Source: Acidobacteriota bacterium
Lineage (GTDB): Bacteria > Acidobacteriota > Thermoanaerobaculia > UBA5066 > Gp7-AA6
Direction of reading: 5' to 3'
Length of the DNA: 64,000 nt
Assembly (NCBI GenBank): GCA_027307335.1
Contig: DAHUXD010000031.1
Coordinates: 39,102-103,101 of the forward strand
This document shows positions 47,205 to 56,774 of the stretch, one piece after another. Numbering within the stretch: the stretch's first letter is position 1; each line of letters opens with the position of its first letter. The position numbers were made by a program, and so were the translations under genes. The notes under the pieces were generated by a model, which did no database searches, was not told the origin of the DNA, and saw only the letters and a program-made list of their open reading frames with translations.

Positions 47205-47605
47205 AGAAGGGTTACTGGATCGCCGCGGTCATGACTCTGGCGTTCGTGGGCTTCGGCCTGTCCGCCTTTCAGAAGACGCTGACGCCCTACCTCTCGTTCG
47301 ACGACGCGAAGAAGACGAAGGGCGTCGTCCAGGTCATGGGGGCGCTCGACAAGGCGAGCGACCGCTACGACGACAAGACCGAGCAGCTCTCGTTCGAGCT
47401 CATCGACCCGAACGGCGGCCGCATGCCGGTCGTCTACCGGGGACTCCGCCCGGGCAACTTCAAGGACGCGATCTCGATCGTCGCCATCGGCCGGTACCAG
47501 GACGGCCGGATCGAGGCGGAGAAGCTCCTCGTCAAGTGCCCCTCGAAGTATCAGGGCGCGGAGGTCGAGAAGAGCTACGCCTCGAAGTCCGCCCAGGCCT
47601 CCTAG
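47201..47605 (+). CDS. ccmE: cytochrome c maturation heme chaperone CcmE, CxxxY variant
   Basis: The 134-aa protein has an N-terminal anchor helix and the CcmE OB-fold beta-barrel: TPYLSFDDAKKTKGVVQVMGAL, MPVVYRGLRPGNFKDAISIVAIGRYQDGRIEAEKLLVKCPSKY. In most bacteria the heme-attaching residue is His in HxxxY. Here that position reads CPSKY, that is CxxxY, the variant known from sulfate reducers and archaea (System I*). It would bind heme covalently through Cys. It starts with a GTG overlapping ccmD. Confidence 0.9.
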   Translation: MKKGYWIAAVMTLAFVGFGLSAFQKTLTPYLSFDDAKKTKGVVQVMGALDKASDRYDDKTEQLSFELIDPNGGRMPVVYRGLRPGNFKDAISIVAIGRYQDGRIEAEKLLVKCPSKYQGAEVEKSYASKSAQAS

Positions 47606-47608
47606 CCG

Positions 47609-49945
47609 ATGTACGTCTGGCCTGGCGTCGCGGCGATCTGGAGCGCTCTCATCGCCGGCACGGCCGGTGCGGTCGTGTACCTCTTCGTCGATCGGGGCAG
47701 GAAGGAGCTCCTCCCGCTCGCGCGCACGCTCTACACCGCGTTCACGATCTCGGTGGTCGCCGCTTCGGCGATCCTGATGACGCTGCTCCTGCAGCACCGC
47801 TTCGACGTCTCGTACGTCAACTCGTACTCGGCCTCGGATCTCCCGCTCCACTTCCTGATCTCGACCTTCTGGGCCGGCCAGGAGGGCTCGTTCCTGCTGT
47901 GGTGCTTCTGGGGCTCGATCATCGGACTCTTCGTCTGGCGCACCGCCAAGGAGCAGGAGGCGCCGGTGATGGTCGTGTACATCTCGACCTTCCTCGGCAT
48001 CATCGCGATCCTCTGCAAGCAGAGCCCCTTCAAGCTCCTGCCGCCGCCCGCGCCGGCCGACGGCGTCGGGCTCAACCCGCTGCTCCAGGACCCCTGGATG
48101 GTCATCCATCCACCGGTGATGTTCCTGGGATTCGCGTCTCTGTCGGTGCCGTTCGCGTTCGCGATCGCGGCGCTCTGGAAGAAGCGCTGGGACGGCTGGA
48201 TCACGCGCGCGCTGCCGTGGGCGCTCCTGACGTTTCTGACGCTCGGGACCGCGATCCTCATGGGCGGCTACTGGGCGTACAAGACCCTCGGCTGGGGCGG
48301 CTACTGGGGCTGGGACCCCGTCGAGAACACGAGCCTCGTGCCGTGGCTCTTCACGACGGCGCTCGTCCACGGCATGTTTCTGCAGCGCTCCAAGAAGCAG
48401 CACCGCAAGATCAACCTCCTGCTCGCCTGCACCGCGTACGCGGCGATCCTCTACGGCACGTTCCTGACGCGCTCGGGAGTTCTCGCCGACTTCTCGGTGC
48501 ACTCGTTCATCGACCTCGGGATCACGGGCTGGCTGGTCGGCATTCTCGTCGTCTTCATCGGCACCTCGGCGGCGCTGATCGCGTGGCGCTGGCGCGAGAT
48601 CCCGAAGCCGACCCAGGAGGAGCCGCCGCTGCTGTCGCGGAGCGTCCTCTTCATCCTCGGCATCGCGGTCTTCTGCGTCCTCGCCACCGTGATCCTCCTC
48701 GGCACGTCCGCGCCGATCCTGACGCGTCTCGGACGGACTCCGTCGCAGGTGCAGACGGGCTTCTACGGCAAGACCACGACGCCCGCCGGCTTCCTCCTCG
48801 TGCTGCTGGCGGCGCTGGTGCCTTTCGTCGGCTGGAAGGGCGAGACGGGCGCCGCGCTCTTCAAGAACTCCCGCCGCTCTCTCGCCGTCGCCGCGATCCT
48901 CGCCGCGGCGGCCTTCGCCCTCGGCGCGCACAAGCCCGAGACCCTCGTCCTGATCTTCACGGCCCTCTTCGCGGCCGACATGAACCTGCGCGCGGTGCTC
49001 CGCAAGGCGTCGAACGGCAAGTTCGGAGGCGCGGGCGGCTACCTCGCCCACGTGGGCGTCGGGATCATGCTCGCCGGCATCGTCGTCTCGGGCGCGTACG
49101 CCGTCTCGAAGCGCGTCAACCTGCCGCTGAACGTCCCGAAGAAGGTCGGCGACACGACGCTGACCTTCCTCCGCGTCGTTCCGGGCACCACCGAGCGCAA
49201 GCAGGCGATGGAGATCCGGGTCGAGCCCAAGGACGGCAAGACGTTCTACGCGTACCCGAAGATGTACGAGAACTCGCGGACGGGCCAGCTGATGATCAAC
49301 CCGTCGATCCGCAACTCGGCGACGATGGACCTCTACATCGCGCCGCAGCAGTACGACCCGGGCCAGCCCGAGATCGTCGGGCGCGACATCCGTCTGAGCA
49401 AGGGCACGACGACGCAGATCGACGGCGTCGGATACACGCTGAAGGACCTCAACGCCGATCGTGCGGCGATGATGCAGGGCGGCAAGGACCTTCTCGTTCT
49501 CGCGGACCTGACGCTGACGGCGGACGGCAAGAACCAGGACGCGGAGATCCGATACCTCTACCACCTCGACACGCAGACGGCGGACGCCCCCGAGGCGACA
49601 CTGCCGGGCTACCCGAACGCCAGGGCGCGGATGCTCGCGGTCTCGCCGAACGACGGCGCGGTGATGCTGCGGCTGACCGGCGTCTCGAAGAATCCGAAGG
49701 ACGAATTCCAGGCGGCGACGACGGAATCGCTGTCGGTCGACGTGACGCACAAGCCGCTGATCGCGCTCGTGTGGGGCGGCTTCTACGTGATGATGGCGGG
49801 CGGGCTGCTCGCCTTCTGGAAGCGCGCCGGAGAGGCCCGCCGCGCGGTGCTCGAGGCCTCGCCGCGGGAAGAGATCGCATCCGGCTCGCCCGTGGCCGCC
49901 ACGGGGCCGGCGATCCCCGCGCACACGCGCTCGGCGCTCGACTAA
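47609..49945 (+). CDS. ccmF: cytochrome c heme lyase subunit CcmF
   Basis: The 778-aa polytopic protein attaches heme to apocytochrome c. It has the WWD domain GGYWGWDPVENTSLVPWLFTTAL near residue 230 with the His-rich flanks (WMVIHPPVMFLG near 168), FDVSYVNSYSASDLP near 70, and a large periplasmic C-terminal domain of ~200 residues (MEIRVEPKDGK..., KPLIALVWGGFYVMMAGGLLAFWKR at the last helix). It follows ccmE by 3 bp. No ccmG or ccmH gene follows here, as reported for System I* loci with CxxxY CcmE, though they could lie elsewhere. Confidence 0.94.
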   Translation: MYVWPGVAAIWSALIAGTAGAVVYLFVDRGRKELLPLARTLYTAFTISVVAASAILMTLLLQHRFDVSYVNSYSASDLPLHFLISTFWAGQEGSFLLWCFWGSIIGLFVWRTAKEQEAPVMVVYISTFLGIIAILCKQSPFKLLPPPAPADGVGLNPLLQDPWMVIHPPVMFLGFASLSVPFAFAIAALWKKRWDGWITRALPWALLTFLTLGTAILMGGYWAYKTLGWGGYWGWDPVENTSLVPWLFTTALVHGMFLQRSKKQHRKINLLLACTAYAAILYGTFLTRSGVLADFSVHSFIDLGITGWLVGILVVFIGTSAALIAWRWREIPKPTQEEPPLLSRSVLFILGIAVFCVLATVILLGTSAPILTRLGRTPSQVQTGFYGKTTTPAGFLLVLLAALVPFVGWKGETGAALFKNSRRSLAVAAILAAAAFALGAHKPETLVLIFTALFAADMNLRAVLRKASNGKFGGAGGYLAHVGVGIMLAGIVVSGAYAVSKRVNLPLNVPKKVGDTTLTFLRVVPGTTERKQAMEIRVEPKDGKTFYAYPKMYENSRTGQLMINPSIRNSATMDLYIAPQQYDPGQPEIVGRDIRLSKGTTTQIDGVGYTLKDLNADRAAMMQGGKDLLVLADLTLTADGKNQDAEIRYLYHLDTQTADAPEATLPGYPNARARMLAVSPNDGAVMLRLTGVSKNPKDEFQAATTESLSVDVTHKPLIALVWGGFYVMMAGGLLAFWKRAGEARRAVLEASPREEIASGSPVAATGPAIPAHTRSALD

Positions 49946-49973
49946 CGCGGCCCTCGCGGCCGCCGATCGGCTT

Positions 49974-50132
49974 TCAGTCCCGGCGCACCGTGCGCTGGCG
50001 GAACCAGATCGTCAGCGCCTCGACTCCCAGCTCTCCGCGGGCCACCTCCATCGTCAAGCGCTCATACTCGTCGTCCGGAACGGGAATCTCTGCGCCGTTG
50101 ACCGCGAGAAACAACGCCGCGACGGCCCCCCG
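49974..50132 (-). pseudogene. C-terminal remnant of a Doc (death-on-curing) toxin
   Basis: After the TGA of the upstream hydrolase gene, the same frame continues without a start codon for 52 codons. It reads AVAALFLAVNGAEIPVPDDE, then YERLTMEVARGELGVEALTIWF and a stop. This matches the end of Doc/Fic toxins following the HPFxDGNKR active-site helix (the part after 'KRTA': a hydrophobic FL..NG, an Asp, and the VA.GE helix). The catalytic part and any antitoxin are absent, so it is a decayed fragment that lies between ccmF and the hydrolase gene. Confidence 0.7.
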
Positions 50133-50867
50133 TCAAGGCCCGACCTCCATCTCGAGGCCGTCCTCGGCGACGGTGACGGCGCACCCCGGCGGATTCGCGG
50201 CGGCGAGCCTCTCCACCGCGTCCCGGAGCGCCTCGTCGCCCATCGCGATCGGTCCGCGACCGAAGTGCGAGAACGCCGCGCGGACGATGCCGTGGCGCGC
50301 CAGCCACCCGAGTTGCGCCCGCACGGTCGTGTGGCCGATCAGGACGCCGCTCGGGTGTCGGCGCACGAGCGAACCGGTCAGCGTCGAGCCGTCGCCGAGG
50401 TAGAAGTCGGCGCCGGCGAGCGCGGCGTCCGGGTCCTCGAACGCGACGATGTCGGCCGAGTAGACGAACGTGAAGTCGTCGAGCGCGATCCGCGCACCGA
50501 CCGCGGGGCAGCGCACCGAGTGGATCGTCGGGTGCGCGGCGAGGCGGAAGGGCCCGATGGCGACCTCCTCCCGCGGCTCGACGACGACGCGGTTCAGGAG
50601 CGGCAGCTCCTTCAGGATCTCGTGGGTGACCGCGGAGGCGTAGACGGGCAGGTCGGTGCCCTCCCAGAGCCCCCAGCCGTGGTCCGGATGCGCGTGGGAG
50701 ACGAAGATCGCGTCCGGGCGGATCTTCGCGAGGAGCCCCTTGCGGTTCTCGCCGAAGTCGCAGAGGAGGCGGAACCGGTTCGCTTCGAGGAGGATCGCCG
50801 AGTGCCCGGAGTGGGTTCGTGAGGATTCCTCGACGTAACCGCGCGTGCCGAAGAAGGTCAGGCGCAC
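50133..50867 (-). CDS. metallo-beta-lactamase-fold hydrolase (RNase Z-like)
   Basis: The GTG at 50867 gives a 244-aa protein with the fold's metal motifs: TFFGTRGYVEESS at the start, SHAHPDHGWG (HxHxDH) near residue 65, HPTIHSVRC (ligand His) near 118, YSADIVAFEDPDAALAGADFYLGDG (Asp ligand) near 145, and IGHTTVRAQLGWLARHGIVRAAFSHFG. It most resembles the ribonuclease Z/arylsulfatase-type branch, but the cleavage activity is unproven. The ORF runs in frame 24 codons further upstream, but that region lacks a natural start. The stop is followed by the Doc remnant in frame. Confidence 0.85.
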   Translation of the reverse strand: MRLTFFGTRGYVEESSRTHSGHSAILLEANRFRLLCDFGENRKGLLAKIRPDAIFVSHAHPDHGWGLWEGTDLPVYASAVTHEILKELPLLNRVVVEPREEVAIGPFRLAAHPTIHSVRCPAVGARIALDDFTFVYSADIVAFEDPDAALAGADFYLGDGSTLTGSLVRRHPSGVLIGHTTVRAQLGWLARHGIVRAAFSHFGRGPIAMGDEALRDAVERLAAANPPGCAVTVAEDGLEMEVGP

Positions 50868-50980
50868 GGGGACAGTGTAGAGAAGGAACGCGGGTTTCGG
50901 GGGCGCCTCAGGGATTTCTGGCGGCAGCTCTCCCCTCACCCTACGCCCCTATCCCGGAGGGAGAGGGGGAGCGGTCCTTG

Positions 50981-51709
50981 CTAGGGTCCGACCGCTGCCG
51001 CGGCGACGAACACGCCCCAGCGCCGCGCCGGGGCCGCGTCCTTCTCGGACGGGCGCCGGTAGACGAGCTCGAGGAATGCGCCTCCCCCGCCGACGACCCG
51101 GAACTCGAACGTCTGCGTGCCGGCCGCGCCGGAGGCGCCCTTGCCCGGCGGGTCGTACTTCGGTTCCCCGACCGGTCGCAGCACCGACGACGAGTTCGAG
51201 ACGACCGACCACGAGAAGCCGGTCGACGGCGTCGACGGCAGCTTCACCTGGAGGATTTCGCCCTGCGCGAGGAAGATGTCCGAGCCGCTGTCGGGCGCCT
51301 CGAGGAGGATGCCCCTCGGCAGCAGCGAATCCTTGACCACGATCTGCACCCGGAACAGACCCCCCGCCGGCGCCTGGGCGTCCGCCGGCGAGAGGCACGC
51401 GAGCCCGAGGCTGGTCGATCCCGCGGTGACGGCCCTGTAGCGGAAGGGCGGACCGGCCGGGGGCTCGCCCTCCGGCTTCAGCACCGCCGCGTCGCCGAAC
51501 GCCGGCCTCCACGTGCATCCGCCGGGACCCGGCGCGAGCCGCACCTCGAGCGTGTCGCCCGGCGAGAGGTTGACCGTGCCGCCGTCGTAGAGGTCGCCGA
51601 TCGTGACCGTCTGGATCGCGCCGCCGGCCGCCGCGACACCCGCCGCGAGCAGAGCGATCGCCAGCACGCCGCGCCGCGCGGCCACCCGGCCGTTTCCCGC
51701 CGCCTCCAT
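50981..51709 (-). CDS. exported protein with two chagasin-like (I42) inhibitor domains
   Basis: The 242-aa precursor has a signal peptide (RGVLAIALLAAGVAAAG). Two beta-sandwich domains follow: the first VTIGDLYDGGTVNLSPGDTLEVRL..CTWRP, the second IFLAQGEILQVKLPSTPSTGFSWSV with GTQTFEFRVVGGGGAFLELVYRRPSE. The features STPSTGFSW, the GGGG loop and RRPSE correspond to the NPTTGY, GxGG and RPW loops of chagasin inhibitors of cysteine proteases. It should be periplasmic or released. The gene is the last of the ABC operon: its ATG overlaps the stop of the second permease by one base. Assignment of the second domain is more secure than that of the first. Confidence 0.75.
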   Translation of the reverse strand: MEAAGNGRVAARRGVLAIALLAAGVAAAGGAIQTVTIGDLYDGGTVNLSPGDTLEVRLAPGPGGCTWRPAFGDAAVLKPEGEPPAGPPFRYRAVTAGSTSLGLACLSPADAQAPAGGLFRVQIVVKDSLLPRGILLEAPDSGSDIFLAQGEILQVKLPSTPSTGFSWSVVSNSSSVLRPVGEPKYDPPGKGASGAAGTQTFEFRVVGGGGAFLELVYRRPSEKDAAPARRWGVFVAAAAVGP

Positions 51710-52884
51710 CAGACCTCCCGCAGCGCCGTCGTGATCTTCAGCCGCGCCGCCCGGAACGCCGGGAAGAAGCCCCCGACGACGCCCATCGCGACGGCGAACG
51801 CGAGCCCCCCGGCGATCAGCGGGGGCGTCATCCGGAAGTTGAAGAGCACCTCCGAGAAGGTGCGGAAGTTCATCGTTCCCGTGGGCCTGGTCAGGAACAG
51901 GTTGAAGACGAGGAACGCGAAGAAAATGCCGAGGAGGCCGCCGGCGAGGCAGAGCATCAGGGCCTCGATGACGAACGAGACCAGGATCGAGCGCCGCGAG
52001 AAGCCGATCGCCCGCAGCGTGCCGATCTCGCGCGTGCGCGACGAGACCTGCGCGTACATCGTGTTCATCGCGCCGAACGAGGCTCCGATCGCGGTGAAAA
52101 TCCCGACGAGGAACGCGAGCGCCTTGATCGGCGCCCCCGTGATCATCTGCTCGTCGTAGTACTTCCGCTCGGTCTTGCCCTCGAGCTTCAGGCGCTGGTC
52201 CCCCTTGATCGTCTCGATGTAGCGGTTCGCCGCCTCCGAGTCGGGCAGGCGCACGAACACCGAAGAGTACATGTCGCGCTTGTACTGCTGCTGCAGGTCC
52301 CGCACGTCGGTCCAGATCTCCGACTCGTAGGCGCTGCCCTGGGCGTCGAAGAGACCGACGACGACCCAGCGGAAGCTCCCCGTCTTCAGGGTTTCGCCGA
52401 CGTTGAGGTTCGCGAAGCGTTTGGAGAGATTCTTCGAGACGATCGCCTCGTTGGTGCCGGGATTGAACATGCGCCCGTCGACGATCTTCACGGTCGGCCG
52501 GGCCTCGAAGCCGACGGGGGACATCCCCCGCACCTGCACGTTCGAGTACGTCTTGCCGTCCTCGCGCGGCACGTTGATGAGCGTGATCAGCTCGGGCGAG
52601 ACGAGCGCGGCCCCGGCCGCCGTCCGCTCGGGGCCCGGCATCGACCGCATCTGATCGGCCTGGTCGCGCGTGATCACGCTCTGCATCTCCGCCTGGGAAC
52701 CCACCCGCATCGCGATGACGTTGCGCGTCGAGGCCGTGACCGAGAGCGTGCGCGTGACGCCCTGCACCAGCGCGAGCACGCACAGGAAGACGGCGACGAC
52801 GAGGCCGATGACGAACGCCGTCATGCCCGTCGACGCCTTGCGGGCGACGAGGTTCCGGAGGTTGTACTTCAGCGGAATCGCCAT
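51709..52884 (-). CDS. ABC transporter permease (MacB/FtsX-like), second copy
   Basis: The 391-aa permease has an N-terminal helix, a large periplasmic domain (residues ~50-270), and three C-terminal helices with the FtsX pattern, including SFGAMNTMYAQVSSRTREIGTLRAIGFSRRSILVSFVIEAL near residue 280. It pairs with the similar permease upstream and the ATPase at 54762. The ATG lies one base after the upstream permease stop. Likely function is tripartite export or lipoprotein transport, as in MacAB/LolCDE; substrate unknown. Confidence 0.92.
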   Translation of the reverse strand: MAIPLKYNLRNLVARKASTGMTAFVIGLVVAVFLCVLALVQGVTRTLSVTASTRNVIAMRVGSQAEMQSVITRDQADQMRSMPGPERTAAGAALVSPELITLINVPREDGKTYSNVQVRGMSPVGFEARPTVKIVDGRMFNPGTNEAIVSKNLSKRFANLNVGETLKTGSFRWVVVGLFDAQGSAYESEIWTDVRDLQQQYKRDMYSSVFVRLPDSEAANRYIETIKGDQRLKLEGKTERKYYDEQMITGAPIKALAFLVGIFTAIGASFGAMNTMYAQVSSRTREIGTLRAIGFSRRSILVSFVIEALMLCLAGGLLGIFFAFLVFNLFLTRPTGTMNFRTFSEVLFNFRMTPPLIAGGLAFAVAMGVVGGFFPAFRAARLKITTALREV

Positions 52885-52885
52885 G

Positions 52886-54052
52886 TCAGACCACCTTGCG
52901 CAGGCCGTCGACGATCCGGAGACGCGACGACTGGATCGCCGGGAGGAAGCCCGCCAGGATGCCCACGCCGACCGACACCGCGAACGCGAGGGCCAGCGTG
53001 GAAAGGCTCACCTTGAAGTTGACGAGCCAGATCGAGATCGACGTCTTGCCGGCGCCGGCCACGAGCGCCGGGATGAAGAGGTACTTGGCGAGCAGGACGC
53101 CCAGGAATCCGCCGAGCAGGGACATGAGCACGGCCTCCGAGAGGATGAACCCCAGGATGTGCCCGCGCCCGAAGCCGAGAGTGCGCATCACGGCGATCTC
53201 GGTCACGCGCTCCCGCGCCGACATGGCCACCGTGTTCGCGACGATCAGCGTCACGGCGAAGAGGATGATCAGCGAGATGCCGTTGATGAGCAGCTTGACG
53301 TTGCCCATCATCTCCATGAACTGGAGCTGGAACTGCTTCTCGGTGAGCGTCTTCGTCGGCGCGTCGCTGTTCTCGAACATCTTGTCGATCGCCGCCGCGA
53401 CGCGCGGGACGTCCTCGCCGTTGTCGACCTTCAGGTAGTAGAGCCCGGTCACCTTGTTGGCCAGCACCCAGTCGGACTGATTCAGGTACTCGTTGTGGAA
53501 GAAGATATTGCTCTCGTCCCCCGCGCTGTAGGGCCCGATGTAGACGAGGTCCGCGTTCAGCGGGATGTAGGTGCCCTTCAGGACGATGTGGTCGCCCTTC
53601 TTCCAGCCGTGCTTCTTCGCGATGCTCTCGCCCGCCACGAAGCCGTTGCGCGTCGCCTTCCACTCGGCGTTCACGGCCGGATCGATCTTCGCGTCGTCGA
53701 AGATCTTGTCGAAGTAGACGTCCGGGTTGGTCGACAGCTGGCCGATCCAGTTTTCCGGCTTGTCGTCCTTGTAGACGCCGCCGAACCAGAGCTCCGGCGT
53801 CACCGCCACGACCCCGGGGATCTGCTGGATCCGCTGAAGCTGGGACAGCGGCAGGAAGTTCCCCAGCCCGGTGGCGTGCTGGACGACGAGGCGGTTCGCC
53901 CCCCGGCCGCCCGAGGGGTCGGCCTGCATCGCCTCGAGGAGCGACGTCAGGATGACGATCAGCGTCAGCACGATGACGATCGAGCTCGCCGTCAGGCCCG
54001 TCCGCAGCTTCTTGCGGAAGACGTTCTTCCAGACGAGGTGGAAGTACTTCAC
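52886..54052 (-). CDS. ABC transporter permease (MacB/FtsX-like), first copy
   Basis: The 388-aa protein has the same layout as the next permease: N-terminal helix ([24 protein letters not shown]), a periplasmic MacB-like domain with [20 protein letters not shown], and three helices ending in the [37 protein letters not shown] block. The start is a GTG that overlaps the ATPase stop (GTGA). Having two different permeases and one ATPase implies a heterodimeric transporter. Confidence 0.92.
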   Translation of the reverse strand: MKYFHLVWKNVFRKKLRTGLTASSIVIVLTLIVILTSLLEAMQADPSGGRGANRLVVQHATGLGNFLPLSQLQRIQQIPGVVAVTPELWFGGVYKDDKPENWIGQLSTNPDVYFDKIFDDAKIDPAVNAEWKATRNGFVAGESIAKKHGWKKGDHIVLKGTYIPLNADLVYIGPYSAGDESNIFFHNEYLNQSDWVLANKVTGLYYLKVDNGEDVPRVAAAIDKMFENSDAPTKTLTEKQFQLQFMEMMGNVKLLINGISLIILFAVTLIVANTVAMSARERVTEIAVMRTLGFGRGHILGFILSEAVLMSLLGGFLGVLLAKYLFIPALVAGAGKTSISIWLVNFKVSLSTLALAFAVSVGVGILAGFLPAIQSSRLRIVDGLRKVV

Positions 54053-54762
54053 GAGCGCCTCCCCGCCCCGGCCTCCGTGAGCTCGTCCGCGTGCAGGACG
54101 CCCTTGTCGAGGTGGATCATCCGGTGCGCCCGAGCCGCGGCCTTCGGATCGTGCGTCACCATGACGATGGTCTTGCCGAACTCCTCGTTCAGCCGCCGCA
54201 GCAGCTCGAGGATCTCGTCGCCCGACTTCGCGTCGAGGTCGCCCGTGGGCTCGTCGGCGACGAGGATCTTCGGGTCGGACACGACCGCGCGGGCGATCGC
54301 GACCCGCTGCTCCTGGCCGCCCGAGAGCTGCCGCGGGTAGTGGTCCATGCGGTCGGCGAGGCCGACGATCGAGAGGGCGGTCTCGACGTGCCTGCGCCGC
54401 TCGGATTTCTTCAGGTGCGTCAGGAGGAGCGGCAGCTCGACGTTCTCGTAGGCGGTCAGGACGGGCAGCAGGTTGTAGAGCTGGAAGATGAAGCCGACCG
54501 TGTGCGAGCGCCAGCGCGAGAGGTCGGACTGCCCGAGACTCGCGATGTCGCGCCCGTCGACGACGATGCGGCCGCGCGTGGGCGAGTCGATGCCCGCGAT
54601 CAGGTTCAGGAGCGTCGTCTTCCCGGATCCGGACGGTCCCATGAGCGCCACGTACTCGCCCTCGGGAATGTCGAGGTCGACGCCGAGGAGGACCGGCACC
54701 TCGATCTGGTCGCGGCGGTAGATCTTCTCGACGTGCTCGATGCGGATCAGCGGCTCGGCCAT
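54049..54762 (-). CDS. ABC transporter ATP-binding protein (MacB/LolD-like)
   Basis: The 237-aa ATPase has Walker [17 protein letters not shown] near residue 40, Q-loop [18 protein letters not shown] near 90, signature [14 protein letters not shown] near 142, and Walker [12 protein letters not shown] near 165. It ends with the H-loop [12 protein letters not shown]. The ATG lies one base after the stop of the adaptor gene. Its stop overlaps the GTG of the first permease. The family is the lipoprotein-releasing/macrolide exporter branch. Confidence 0.95.
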   Translation of the reverse strand: MAEPLIRIEHVEKIYRRDQIEVPVLLGVDLDIPEGEYVALMGPSGSGKTTLLNLIAGIDSPTRGRIVVDGRDIASLGQSDLSRWRSHTVGFIFQLYNLLPVLTAYENVELPLLLTHLKKSERRRHVETALSIVGLADRMDHYPRQLSGGQEQRVAIARAVVSDPKILVADEPTGDLDAKSGDEILELLRRLNEEFGKTIVMVTHDPKAAARAHRMIHLDKGVLHADELTEAGAGRRS

Positions 54763-54763
54763 T

Positions 54764-55954
54764 TCAGCTCTCCTGTCCTTCGGCGCGGACCTTGTCGCCG
54801 TTCTGAATCCGGACCCCTCCGGAGAGCGAGATCAGCCGCTCGCCCCCCGAGAGACCCTGCTTGATCTCCACCTGCCCCTGCACGTCCCCGCCGGTCGTCA
54901 CCGGTGTGAACAATGCGCGGCCATCCACGATGCGGTAGACGCCGGTCTTCCCGTCGACCGTCGCGACCGCCGCCTTCGGCACGACGACGCGCGAGCGCGC
55001 CTCCTTGCCCTGAGTCGGCTCCGACGTGAAGCTGACGCGCGCCGACAGGTCCGGCAGAACGCGGTCGTCCGGGTCGAGAAACGCGACCTTCACGCGAACG
55101 GTCGCCTTCTGGCGGTCCGCCGCCGGCACGATCTGACGAAGCCGGCCGTGGTAGACCTTGTCGGGGACCGCGTCGAGCAGAATCTCGGCGGGCTGCTCCT
55201 GCTTCAGCCGGCTCAAGTTCGACTCGTTGACGTCCGCGCCGACGTAGAGCGACGAGAACTCGACGATGGTGGCGATGGCCCCGCCCGAGCCGCCGCCCGA
55301 CGGCGAGGAACCGAACGGCGACACGGCTTCGCCGACGAACGCCCGCTTGGCGGTGATCACCCCCGTGAACGGCGCCCGGATGATCGTGTAGTCGAGCAGC
55401 GCCTCGGTGTAGTGCACGCGGGCGCGAGTCGCGGCCTCGGAGGCCACCGCCGCGTCGTAGGTCGACTTGGGCGACAGCCCCTGCTCGTAGAGATTCTTCT
55501 GGCGGATGCGCTCGTTCTCGGCATTGACCCAGTTGGCCTTGGCCTCGGCGAGCTGGGCGTCGAGGTCGGTCGAGTCGAGCTTCGCGATGATCTCGTCCTT
55601 GCGGACATGGGTCCCCTCGGTCACGTTCAGCTGCGTGATGCGCGACGTGATCTTCGGCGAGAGGTCGGCCTTGCGCTCGGCCTCGACGTAGCCGGTCGCG
55701 GTGAGGACCGTCGTCGCCTGGCCCTCGGTCACGACGGCGGCCGTGACGACCTCGACTTTCGTCGGCCGGAGGCCCCGGCCCGCCACCACGTAGGCGGCCG
55801 CGCCCACGGCCACCACGAGGATCGCGGCGAGCAGCAGCCAGCCCCGCGTCCCTCCCGGGCGGCGCTCGGGCTCGCGGCGGATCCGAAGGGCCGACAGGTC
55901 GGCCGGACGAGGTGATTCCTGCGACGTCATGGGGTTCGAAGTTCGAGGCGCCAT
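54764..55954 (-). CDS. efflux periplasmic adaptor (MacA/HlyD-like membrane fusion protein)
   Basis: The protein (396 aa from the ATG at 55954, which has GGAG and GAG sites upstream) has an N-terminal cytoplasmic segment, a membrane anchor ([22 protein letters not shown]) and the adaptor domains. These are the beta-barrel/lipoyl parts ([43 protein letters not shown]), a helical hairpin ([24 protein letters not shown]), and [21 protein letters not shown]. An ATG 24 bases further on would also fit. It links the inner-membrane transporter to an outer-membrane channel not seen here. First gene of the five-gene operon. Confidence 0.88.
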   Translation of the reverse strand: MAPRTSNPMTSQESPRPADLSALRIRREPERRPGGTRGWLLLAAILVVAVGAAAYVVAGRGLRPTKVEVVTAAVVTEGQATTVLTATGYVEAERKADLSPKITSRITQLNVTEGTHVRKDEIIAKLDSTDLDAQLAEAKANWVNAENERIRQKNLYEQGLSPKSTYDAAVASEAATRARVHYTEALLDYTIIRAPFTGVITAKRAFVGEAVSPFGSSPSGGGSGGAIATIVEFSSLYVGADVNESNLSRLKQEQPAEILLDAVPDKVYHGRLRQIVPAADRQKATVRVKVAFLDPDDRVLPDLSARVSFTSEPTQGKEARSRVVVPKAAVATVDGKTGVYRIVDGRALFTPVTTGGDVQGQVEIKQGLSGGERLISLSGGVRIQNGDKVRAEGQES

Positions 55955-56085
55955 TTTAATCTCGGCTCCAGGAAGACCGGGCGAGGCTATCTCCTTCATC
56001 CCGAGCAGGGTTCGGGTCGAGGCCCGGTCCTCCCGCTCCGGCGCGGAACGATCGCGTGGTACCCTTTTTTTCGAGGAGGTCGGTC

Positions 56086-56628
56086 ATGAGGTATCGGTTT
56101 CTGGCCGCCGCCATCCTGATGGGCAGCGCCCTGGTGCTCCGCGGGGAACAGAAGTTTTATCAGATCACATTGATTCCAACCGGGACGGTCATCGCGACGG
56201 ACCTTCCCGTCACGAAGGGTCAGATGGTGGTTTTCCACGGATACCCGAGCGGCAACCTGATGAGCATGCCGCGCCACACCGTCAAGGCCGTCGCCCAGAT
56301 CACGGCGGTGGACGCCAAGACGACGAACGTGGACCGGGTCGTGCCGATCGGCAATCTCGCGATGCAGGGCGGCTCGTCGCAGGCGGGTCCGCAGAACTTG
56401 CGCACGATCGGTCAGGCCAGGGGCGCCGCGGCGAAGGAAAATCAGATCGGCGGGCCCGGGTTCTACAGCAACGTCATTCCCGGTCAGACCGAGGCGATGC
56501 CGAACTCGGCCAACGACTACCAGGTCGGCCGGACGTACGCCTACGCGCCCTCGAACGCGACGCAGTCTTCTCCGGGCGCGCCGCCGACGAACCCGTCGAT
56601 GACGGACGGGCAAAACCCGCCGCAATGA
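56086..56628 (+). CDS. secreted protein of the LAMQGG tandem family, copy 1
   Basis: A 180-aa precursor with a signal peptide (residues 1-20). The mature core reads KFYQITLIPTGTVIATDLPVTKGQM, then VVFHGYPSGNLMSMPRHTVKAVAQI, ending in PIGNLAMQGGSS near residue 95. This block recurs in the next two genes. The C-terminal 85 residues are Asn/Pro/Gln/Ser-rich and probably unstructured, with PNSANDYQVGRTYAY. A GAGGAGG site stands 7 bp before the ATG. I recognise no family. It is divergent from the efflux adaptor gene. Confidence 0.8.
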   Translation: MRYRFLAAAILMGSALVLRGEQKFYQITLIPTGTVIATDLPVTKGQMVVFHGYPSGNLMSMPRHTVKAVAQITAVDAKTTNVDRVVPIGNLAMQGGSSQAGPQNLRTIGQARGAAAKENQIGGPGFYSNVIPGQTEAMPNSANDYQVGRTYAYAPSNATQSSPGAPPTNPSMTDGQNPPQ

Positions 56629-56658
56629 CGTCGGCGCCGGCAGGCGCCGACATCCATT

Positions 56659-56736
56659 GCGGAACTCGGACTCCGAGCGGACGCTGCGCGGCCGACCGGA
56701 GAGAGAGGGAGGGTCGCTCGCGCACACTCTCCCTGT
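56659..56736. repeat. 78-bp repeat, inverted partner of 57797-57874
   Basis: The reverse complement of this segment aligns without gaps to 57797-57874 over 78 bp, with about three quarters of positions identical. The best-matched part is GTCGG-CGCG..AGCG-CCGCTC. The two copies face each other around copies 2 and 3 of the LAMQGG family. The repeat lies between copies 1 and 2, and itself contains no ORF. It may be a remnant of an inserted element or a duplicated terminator. Confidence 0.6.
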
Positions 56737-56774
56737 AAGCCCGCTCGAGGCGGGAGGACCTGCGACCTGGCTCA

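Noticed and set aside
49946..50132. The region after ccmF checked for ccmG or ccmH
   Set aside because: The plus strand has no matching frame; the minus strand carries the Doc remnant instead.
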